Source: Bacillota bacterium (GTDB taxonomy: Bacteria > Bacillota > Bacilli > Paenibacillales > NBRC-103111). Taken from it: 6,642 nucleotides of DNA. A program made the position numbers and the translations under genes. This document shows, piece after piece, positions 1 to 4,709 of the stretch. The notes under the pieces are model-generated. The model did no database searches and was not told the origin of the DNA. It saw only the letters and a list, made by a program, of their open reading frames with translations. How positions within the stretch are numbered: the first letter of the stretch is position 1; each line of letters begins with the position of its first letter. The DNA lies in assembly GCA_023391955.1 (NCBI GenBank), contig JAEWAA010000389.1:1-6642 (forward strand), written 5' to 3'.

Positions 1-2021
1 GGGTAAAGCTGATTGTCACTGTAGATACGGGCATCAGCGCCAAGGAAGAAATTGCTTATGCTGCCGGGTTGGGCATGGATGTGGTGGTGACCGACCACCA
101 TGAACCGCCTCCGGAGCTGCCGGATCAGGCGGTTGCTCTGGTGAATCCCAAGCAGCCGGATTGTCCGTATCCGTGCAAGGAGCTGGCGGGAGTAGGTGTG
201 GCCCTCAAGCTGGCTCATGCGCTATTGGGCGAGCTGCCCCGGGAGTGGCTGGAAATTGCGGCTATCGGTACGGTGGCGGATCTGATGCCCCTGGTGGATG
301 AGAACCGGCTGATCGTCAAGCTGGGTCTGGAGCAGATGCGGCACACGGCCAATCTGGGGCTGAAGGCGCTTCTGGATGTGGCCGGAGTCGAGCGGGGTTC
401 AGTCAATGAGGGGCATATCGGCTTCTCCCTGGCGCCGCGGATTAATGCCAGCGGCCGGATGCAGCATGCGAATCTGGCGGTGCGCCTCCTGACTACCGAA
501 AGTGAGCAGGAGGCAAGCCATCTGGCCTACGATCTGGATGTGCTGAACAAGGAACGCCAGAAAACCGTAGAGGACATGATGAAGGAAGCCATGGCTCTGC
601 TGGATGGCCGGGACATGGACAGCCAGCGGGTAATTATTGCAGCCAAGGAAGGCTGGAACGTGGGTGTGGCCGGCATTGTTGCCTCCAAGCTATTGGAGCG
701 GTTCTACCGTCCGGTCATCGTGTTCGCCATCGACGGAAAATCCGGTCTGGCCAAAGGTTCGGCCCGCTCCATCGCCGGGTTCGATATCCATCATGCGTTA
801 ACGGAATGCAGCGATCTGCTGGAGCATTTTGGCGGGCATCAGGCAGCCGCAGGATTGACACTCCGGGCGGACTTGATCCCCGAGCTGGAGAGCCGTCTCT
901 CCCGGTTGGCATTGGAGGAGCTGCAGCAGGAGGATCTGACCCCGATTATCCAGGCGGACCTTTCATGCTCCTTGGCCGAGACCACACTGTCCTGCATTGA
1001 GCAGCTCAGTGTGCTGGCCCCTTTTGGAAGTGGCAACCCGTCGCCCAGGTTTGTGTTCAACAAGCTGCGTATTGCCGGCAAACGGACCATGGGCAAGGAC
1101 CGGCAGCACCTGAAGCTGACGCTGGAGGAGCCCGTGGAAGCGGCGCCTGCCTGCAGTGTGGAAGCCGTCAGCTTCAATTGCGGCACGGCGGCAGAACGTC
1201 TGGCCATGGCTTCCTCCTTGGACCTGGTCGGGGAGCTGTCGGTGAATGTGTGGAACGGCTCCCGCAAACCGCAAATCCTGATCCACGATATGCGGATCAG
1301 CGAGCCTCAGGTATTTGATTGGCGTGGGACCGCTGCACGCAAAGGAATGCGTCCGCCGGAGCTACCGGAGGGGAGCGGCATCCTGATCTTTTATCGGGAA
1401 GCAGCGGATGGTTTGCCGGAGGAGTGGCGGCATTTCCCGCTGTGGCTGATAGAGGATGGGATGGAGGAGGACCCGCGTCCCATGAACCGGACAGCCCTTC
1501 TGGCTGACGTCCGGGACCTTCGGGATGTTGTGCTGTATACTCTGCCCTCGGGCAGGGAGTCTCTGGACAAAATAGTGGCATTGCTGGACAAGCTCCGCAG
1601 GGTGTATGCTGTATTTGCCGATGCCTCCGGTGTAGGAGGAGCCAGGCTGCCGGACAGAGAGGCATTCAAGCAGTTCTACGCCTTACTCGTCCGGGAAAAG
1701 GAGCTTAATGCCGGAGATGCCCGGGTATGGCCCGCTTTGAAAAAACGGTTTGGTTTGGAGGAGCCTGCAGCCCGAATGCTTCTGGCCATATTTGAGGAGC
1801 TGGGTTTTGTCAGGAAAGAAGGTTTGGTGTATTACGCGGCGGAAGCCGTCCAGAAGCGGGATTTGACCCAGTCGGCCCTGTACCGGCGGATGATGAATCA
1901 GGACCGCATGGAGCAATTATACATTTACTCCACCGCCGCCGAGCTGCGGGAGCTGATTTTGGAAGCCCGCTCCGACGGTGAAGAGTCCACTTTAGAAAGC
2001 AAACGGAGGATGAACCGATGA
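1..2021 (+). CDS. recJ: Single-stranded-DNA-specific 5'-3' exonuclease RecJ (5' end outside the window)
   Basis: RecJ degrades single-stranded DNA 5' to 3' in recombinational and mismatch repair, using two Mn/Mg ions in a DHH phosphoesterase core. The reading frame is open from the first full codon (nt 3), giving 672 visible residues. About 110-130 N-terminal residues, including the first DHH motif, lie upstream; the B. subtilis protein is about 786 aa as I recall. Numbering from nt 3, the sequence shows VDTGIS (7-12), the name-giving TDHHEP (30-35), GTVADLMP with its metal-binding Asp (D93), and a DHHA1 domain ending in GGHQAAAG (277-284). An OB-fold-like region follows (about 330-450). The last 200 residues or so match the extra C-terminal domain of Firmicute RecJ rather than the short E. 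coli form. The stop overlaps the apt start (ATGA), so the two genes are probably co-transcribed and translationally coupled. No frameshift or missing catalytic residue was seen in the visible part. Confidence 0.96.
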   Translation, partial: VKLIVTVDTGISAKEEIAYAAGLGMDVVVTDHHEPPPELPDQAVALVNPKQPDCPYPCKELAGVGVALKLAHALLGELPREWLEIAAIGTVADLMPLVDENRLIVKLGLEQMRHTANLGLKALLDVAGVERGSVNEGHIGFSLAPRINASGRMQHANLAVRLLTTESEQEASHLAYDLDVLNKERQKTVEDMMKEAMALLDGRDMDSQRVIIAAKEGWNVGVAGIVASKLLERFYRPVIVFAIDGKSGLAKGSARSIAGFDIHHALTECSDLLEHFGGHQAAAGLTLRADLIPELESRLSRLALEELQQEDLTPIIQADLSCSLAETTLSCIEQLSVLAPFGSGNPSPRFVFNKLRIAGKRTMGKDRQHLKLTLEEPVEAAPACSVEAVSFNCGTAAERLAMASSLDLVGELSVNVWNGSRKPQILIHDMRISEPQVFDWRGTAARKGMRPPELPEGSGILIFYREAADGLPEEWRHFPLWLIEDGMEEDPRPMNRTALLADVRDLRDVVLYTLPSGRESLDKIVALLDKLRRVYAVFADASGVGGARLPDREAFKQFYALLVREKELNAGDARVWPALKKRFGLEEPAARMLLAIFEELGFVRKEGLVYYAAEAVQKRDLTQSALYRRMMNQDRMEQLYIYSTAAELRELILEARSDGEESTLESKRRMNR

Positions 2022-2530
2022 ACTTTAAAGATTACATCCGGGTGATCCCGGATTTTCCCCAGCCGGGCATCAGCTTCAAGGATATTACTACCCTGCTGCA
2101 GGACGGAACGGCCTACAGGGCTTCCATTGAAGCGCTGAAGGAATTGGTCAAGGAGAAGGAAATCGACCTGATTGCCGGACCCGAAGCCAGAGGTTTTGTG
2201 GTGGGAGCGCCGCTGGCGTATTCCCTCGGAGTAGGCTTTATCCCCATCCGCAAAAGCGGCAAGCTGCCTGCTGAAACCATTGAAGAGGACTATGCCCTGG
2301 AATACGGCAAGGACAAGCTGGCCATGCATGCCGATGCCATCCGTCCCGGCCAGAAGGTGCTGATTGCCGATGATCTGTTGGCTACCGGCGGAACCATCTC
2401 TACCTCGGTGAACCTGGTGCGCAGGCTGGGCGGCGAGGTGGTAGGCGCAGCTTTCCTGATTGAGCTGGAGGAGCTGAACGGCCGCGGCAAGCTGGATGGA
2501 ATTGATGTGTTCAGTCTGTTGACGTATTAA
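2018..2530 (+). CDS. apt: Adenine phosphoribosyltransferase
   Basis: Apt is a cytoplasmic purine-salvage enzyme that converts adenine plus PRPP to AMP and pyrophosphate. The product is 170 aa, the usual length for bacterial Apt. It begins with the family-typical N-terminus (MNFKDYIRVIPDFPQPGI), has the GPEARGFVVG segment near residues 54-63, and carries the type I phosphoribosyltransferase PRPP-binding loop ADDLLATGGT at residues 117-126, with the paired Asp residues 118 and 119. The ATG at 2018 is supported by GGAGG at 2005-2009, eight bases upstream and inside the recJ end. The 4-base ATGA overlap with recJ implies coupling. A strong terminator follows 13 bases after the stop, so apt is the last gene of this transcript. 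The order recJ-apt(-relA) is the same as in Bacillus, which supports the assignment. Confidence 0.97.
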   Translation: MNFKDYIRVIPDFPQPGISFKDITTLLQDGTAYRASIEALKELVKEKEIDLIAGPEARGFVVGAPLAYSLGVGFIPIRKSGKLPAETIEEDYALEYGKDKLAMHADAIRPGQKVLIADDLLATGGTISTSVNLVRRLGGEVVGAAFLIELEELNGRGKLDGIDVFSLLTY

Positions 2531-2543
2531 GGATCGTATATGG

Positions 2544-2574
2544 GAGGCAGCCGGATTCGGCTGTCTCTTTTTTT
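2544..2574 (+). terminator. Rho-independent terminator of the recJ-apt transcript
   Basis: A 10-bp stem (GAGGCAGCCG, 2544-2553, with CGGCTGTCTC, 2558-2567; one G-U pair in RNA) has a GATT loop and is followed by seven T (2568-2574). It starts 13 bases after the apt stop codon and is oriented for the plus strand. Confidence 0.93.
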
Positions 2575-2597
2575 GAAGTTGCGAAGCGGCCATCAAA

Positions 2598-2690
2598 CGC
2601 CGAATTTGCGTGTAAGGGGGTCTAAGTTCCGTTAGCTTGCCGGAAACAGGTATTTTGGCGGCTAAGCGCTTCTCAGTTCCGTTACACTCG
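2598..2690. repeat. Two degenerate tandem copies of an intergenic repeat, 50-bp period
   Basis: Reading the minus strand, TAACGGAACTGAGA (2684-2671) recurs exactly 50 bp later as TAACGGAACTTAGA (2634-2621). Similarity continues into the following bases (CTTA, then CGC and an A-run); by eye about 24 of 31 positions agree between 2684-2654 and 2634-2604. The array lies between the apt terminator and the terminator of the minus-strand small gene, in sequence with no plausible gene. Within it are a possible imperfect stem (TTAGC 2632-2636 with GCTAA 2661-2665, extended by GCC/GGC) and the 8-bp palindrome CTCGCGAG (2687-2694, running just past the array). From memory, similar AACGGAACT-containing intergenic repeats are common in Paenibacillus genomes, but this could not be checked here. 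Its function is unknown. Confidence 0.6.
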
Positions 2691-2720
2691 CGAGCATAAG
2701 AAGAATCCCTCCGCACAAAC

Positions 2721-2743
2721 AAAAAAGCCCGGGAGTCCCGGGC
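2721..2743 (-). terminator. Rho-independent terminator of the small Cys-rich gene
   Basis: A perfect 7-bp stem GCCCGGG (2727-2733) / CCCGGGC (2737-2743) has a 3-base loop. On the minus strand it is followed by six T (the A-run at 2721-2726), then G and three more T. It lies about 31 bases beyond the stop codon of the small minus-strand gene, which is good evidence that this gene is transcribed. Confidence 0.9.
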
Positions 2744-2774
2744 GTGATGTCATGTGGAGTGTATGGATAACTTC

Positions 2775-2954
2775 TTAGAATGCGTATTGGCGGAACAGCT
2801 CTGCAGTTACATTCTCATCGGAGGCTTCGACTTGGAAGCCCTTTTCGCTCCAGCAGGTATGGCTGGCTTCCTCGGTTTCGCAGGAATGGGCGCCTTCACA
2901 GGTGTAGCAGAAGTGGAGCAGGCTTTGAGTGGTTTTGGTTTCGTGTTGATGCAT
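2775..2954 (-). CDS. Small Cys/His-rich protein of unknown function (59 aa)
   Basis: I do not recognise a named family. The 59-residue product has four Cys (16, 19, 25, 34), arranged C-x2-C-x5-C-x8-C, with His at 14, 23 and 32 among them, and an acidic C-terminal half. This looks like a possible zinc- or metal-binding knuckle, or a thiol-based module. There is no signal peptide or membrane segment, so it is probably cytoplasmic. The ATG at 2954 is chosen because AGAGGA (2970-2965) lies 10 bases upstream. The in-frame GTG at 2963, which would add MAV, is only one base from that site. Support for a real gene comes from the ribosome binding site, a dedicated terminator downstream, and a promoter-like region with a perfect FNR/CRP/Rex-type palindrome upstream. 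Plus-strand frames over the same bases have no such signals. It is transcribed separately from uraA, whose terminator lies between them. Confidence 0.78.
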   Translation of the reverse strand: MHQHETKTTQSLLHFCYTCEGAHSCETEEASHTCWSEKGFQVEASDENVTAELFRQYAF

Positions 2955-3007
2955 TACAGCCACGTCCTCTCGAATTAGTATGAGCTTAGCTTACCACAAG
3001 AGGGACA

Positions 3008-3036
3008 CTTATATTGTGATTTATTTCACATTTCAT
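3008..3036 (-). promoter_or_regulatory. Candidate sigma-A promoter for the small Cys-rich gene
   Basis: On the minus strand ATGAAA (3036-3031, 4 of 6 to TTGACA) is separated by 17 bp from TATAAG (3013-3008, 5 of 6 to TATAAT). The TGTGA-N6-TCACA palindrome fills the spacer almost exactly, a position typical of a repressor operator. An alternative promoter is TAAGCT (2993-2988), which would place the start near 2981 and the palindrome at -41.5, the position used by FNR/CRP-type activators. The sequence alone does not decide between them. Confidence 0.5.
3014..3031. promoter_or_regulatory. Perfect TGTGA-N6-TCACA palindrome, FNR/CRP- or Rex-like operator
   Basis: TGTGA (3015-3019) and TCACA (3026-3030) form a perfect inverted repeat with a 6-base AT-only centre. 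This equals the CRP/FNR family consensus. The site also fits the Rex consensus TTGTGAA-N4-TTCACAA with two mismatches. It lies about 68 bp upstream of the small Cys-rich gene and downstream of the uraA terminator, so the small gene is the only evident target. Which regulator binds is not determinable from the window. Confidence 0.6.
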
Positions 3037-3056
3037 TAGAATTATTATTAGCAAAT

Positions 3057-3091
3057 AAAACCAGCCCGGCTCTGCTGCCAGAACCGGGCTG
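3057..3091 (-). terminator. Rho-independent terminator of uraA
   Basis: CAGCCCGG (3062-3069) pairs perfectly with CCGGGCTG (3084-3091). The stem continues, after one C/A mismatch, with TCTG/CAGA (3071-3074 / 3079-3082) around a CTGC loop. On the minus strand four T follow (A-run 3057-3060), then an AT-rich stretch. It begins 26 bases after the uraA stop. Confidence 0.88.
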
Positions 3092-3116
3092 TTGAGGATC
3101 ATATTTTGTTCAGTGA

Positions 3117-4385
3117 CTATTCGTTCATCAGGTTGAGCTTTTCCAATGCTTTGAAGAAGAGGCTCATAACAATGGCGATCACGGTGGCCAAAGCCATCCC
3201 CTTCATGCTGAAGGTGCCCCAGGTTAAGCTTGCGCCGCTGATGCCGATGACCAGCACGATGGTGGTCAGAATAATGTTCACGGGTTTGGAATAGTCTACC
3301 TTCGATTCAACAAGCATCCGGATACCCGAAGCAGCGATGATACCGAACAGCAGCAGGGATACGCCGCCCATCACCGGGTTGGGGATGGATTGGATCAGCG
3401 CGGCCAGCTTACCGCAGAAGGACAGGATAATGGCGAAGATAGCGGCGCCGCCGATGACCCAGATAGAATAAACCTTGGTCAGGGCCATAACGCCAATGTT
3501 TTCACCGTAAGTGGTATTGGGTGTGGAGCCGAAGAAACCGGACAGAACAGTGGAAATACCGTTACCGAAAAGCGAACGGTCCAGACCCGGGTCCTTGGCC
3601 AAATCCTTGCCGACAATGTTGCTGGTTACGACCAGATGGCCAATATGCTCGGCAACAACAACTAGCGCTGCAGGTGCAATGGTGGCGATAGCCGTCCAGC
3701 TCCATTTGGGGGCGTAATGCTTGGGCAGTTCAAACCAGCCTGCTTCCTTAACAGCTGTGAAATCGATCATGTCATAACCCAGCCAAGCAACCAGGTATCC
3801 GACGATAATACCAATCAGGATCGGGATGATTTTGAAGAAGCCGCGGAACATAACGTTGCCGATCACAACAACACCCAGCGTAATAATGGCTACTGTAATA
3901 GCTGCTGTATCAAAAGGAACATCCTCCGCCTTAATGAAACCGGCTTGTCCGGCTGCAACCGGAACCAGCTCCAAGCCGATAACCGCTACGATGGCGCCCA
4001 TGGCTGCGGGAGGGAAAACCACGTCAATCCAGCTAGTGCCCGCCATCCTTACAATGAGAGCGACCACACAGAAGATGACGCCGACCACAATAAAGGCACC
4101 AAGTGCATAATGATAGCCTTCAATACCGGAATATTCTTTCAGGACGGCAGTGACAGGGGATAAGAAAGCGAAGCTGGAACCCAGATAGGCAGGAATTTTG
4201 CCGCGGCAGATCAGGATGTACAGGAGGGTGCCGATACCGTTCATTAACAGTATGGTGGCGGGGCTTACGCCAAAGATAATCGGGACCAGCACTGTTGAGC
4301 CGAACATGGCGAACAAATGCTGGATACTTAAGGGAATGCTTTCTGCGAGCGACGGGCGCTCGTCAACCTGGATAACACGCTGCAC
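3117..4385 (-). CDS. uraA: Uracil permease, NCS2 (nucleobase:cation symporter-2) family
   Basis: This is an integral membrane proton-coupled uracil importer feeding pyrimidine salvage; the Bacillus homologue is called pyrP. The protein is about 422 aa (E. coli UraA is 429) and almost wholly hydrophobic, consistent with the 14-segment UraA fold. Numbering from the TTG codon at 4391, it shows the N-terminal SIQHLFAMFGSTVLVPI (22-38), GSSFAFLSP (71-79), AEHIGH (247-252) and the signature NTTYGENIG (292-300). E248 and E297 correspond to the two uracil-contacting glutamates of E. coli UraA (Glu241 and Glu290), so a uracil rather than xanthine or urate substrate is favoured. Start choice: AGGAGG (4400-4395) is 9 bases from the GTG at 4385 but only 3 from the in-frame TTG at 4391, so GTG is preferred. 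The gene has its own terminator. No PyrR-type attenuator was recognised in the leader. Confidence 0.94.
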   Translation of the reverse strand: MQRVIQVDERPSLAESIPLSIQHLFAMFGSTVLVPIIFGVSPATILLMNGIGTLLYILICRGKIPAYLGSSFAFLSPVTAVLKEYSGIEGYHYALGAFIVVGVIFCVVALIVRMAGTSWIDVVFPPAAMGAIVAVIGLELVPVAAGQAGFIKAEDVPFDTAAITVAIITLGVVVIGNVMFRGFFKIIPILIGIIVGYLVAWLGYDMIDFTAVKEAGWFELPKHYAPKWSWTAIATIAPAALVVVAEHIGHLVVTSNIVGKDLAKDPGLDRSLFGNGISTVLSGFFGSTPNTTYGENIGVMALTKVYSIWVIGGAAIFAIILSFCGKLAALIQSIPNPVMGGVSLLLFGIIAASGIRMLVESKVDYSKPVNIILTTIVLVIGISGASLTWGTFSMKGMALATVIAIVMSLFFKALEKLNLMNE

Positions 4386-4420
4386 GTTCAAATTCCTCCT
4401 GATTCGTGATAAAATAACGT

Positions 4421-4427
4421 TTCGACA
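4421..4427 (-). promoter_or_regulatory. Possible Spo0A box upstream of uraA
   Basis: On the minus strand TGTCGAA (4427-4421) matches the Spo0A box TGNCGAA, and the flanks (ATTTGTCGAAA) extend the match to the longer form seen in strong sites. It lies about 36 bases upstream of the uraA start codon. A 7-base match occurs by chance every few kilobases, so this is only a candidate. Confidence 0.25.
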
Positions 4428-4497
4428 AATCTTTCAGTTTTTCTCCAACGAACATATTAACAGAAATCAATGGCATTGGATATGCCTTTCTTCCGCC

Positions 4498-4525
4498 ATG
4501 TCAGGTATTTTTCACAGGGGGCCGG
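4498..4525 (+). repeat. Imperfect 28-bp direct repeat, copy 1
   Basis: This copy shares the exact 12-mer ATGTCAGGTATT with copy 2 (4630-4657), and about 22 of 28 positions overall. It includes TTCACA (4511-4516), aligned with the relA -35 hexamer in copy 2, but has no clear -10 element after it. Confidence 0.45.
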
Positions 4526-4629
4526 AAATCCTTCCGGATATGAGGTTTTGCCGCTTCGTACCGCAGGAAATGAACCTGCCTCTATAAAGTGCTACAATTA
4601 ATGATAATTTTACAAAATGCATCAGGTTT

Positions 4630-4657
4630 ATGTCAGGTATTCTTGACGGGCGGTAGG
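4630..4657 (+). repeat. Imperfect 28-bp direct repeat, copy 2, overlapping the relA -35
   Basis: This is the second copy of the motif at 4498-4525, 132 bp downstream. It contains the relA -35 hexamer TTGACG. A shorter element, TCAGGTTT (4622-4629), precedes TCAGGTAT (4633-4640) at an 11-bp step, one helical turn. Confidence 0.45.
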
Positions 4658-4672
4658 TTTCAAGGGCATAAT
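4643..4672 (+). promoter_or_regulatory. Sigma-A promoter of relA
   Basis: TTGACG (4643-4648, 5 of 6) and CATAAT (4667-4672, 5 of 6) are separated by 18 bp. Transcription would start near 4679, giving a leader of about 30 bases that contains the AAAGGA ribosome binding site (4694-4699). It is the best promoter in the window and shows relA can be transcribed independently of recJ-apt. Confidence 0.75.
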
Positions 4673-4709
4673 GAATTAAATCGACATAAAAGGAAAGGAT
4701 CTCTCGCGA

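Larger units (their letters stand above)
4392..4709. other. Divergent intergenic region between uraA and relA
   Basis: This 318-bp stretch holds no convincing gene. It contains the relA promoter and ribosome binding site, the uraA ribosome binding site (4400-4395), and an imperfect 28-bp direct repeat. It also has three short inverted repeats: GGCAT/ATGCC (4472-4476 / 4482-4486), CCGGAA/TTCCGG (4522-4527 / 4532-4537) and GCAGG/CCTGC (4563-4567 / 4575-4579). An AT-rich block at 4581-4616 contains promoter-like hexamers (TATAAA, TACAAT, GATAAT) without good -35 partners on either strand. A uraA promoter could not be fixed; CTGAAA (4436-4431) with TTTTAT (4413-4408) is a weak candidate. Confidence 0.7.

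Noticed and set aside
1925..2722. 265-codon minus-strand frame opposite apt and the repeat array
   Set aside because: It covers apt on the opposite strand and runs across the apt terminator and the tandem repeat. The product is rich in Gln/His/Leu with no domain, consistent with a shadow frame.
2754..2983. Plus-strand frames (2754-2978 and 2780-2983) over the small Cys-rich gene
   Set aside because: They lack a good ribosome binding site, begin just after the minus-strand terminator, and have no terminator of their own in the right direction. The minus-strand reading has all these signals.
3390..4163. Plus-strand frames opposite uraA (for example 3717-4163 and 3826-4110)
   Set aside because: They are antisense to a gene with clear NCS2 motifs; their Asn/Asp/Thr-rich composition is what the reverse complement of hydrophobic membrane-segment codons gives.
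4425..4445. CTGAAA-centred sequence upstream of uraA considered as a CodY box
   Set aside because: About five of fifteen positions disagree with the CodY consensus and the left half is A-rich rather than AATTTT.
4446..4454. ACGAACATA, resembling a PurR PurBox core, in the uraA-relA region
   Set aside because: PurR needs two facing boxes about 16-17 bp apart; no properly oriented partner was found.
4472..4490. GGCAT/ATGCC hairpin followed by TTTC considered as a plus-strand terminator
   Set aside because: The 5-bp stem and short, interrupted T-run are too weak, and no plus-strand gene lies upstream for it to terminate.
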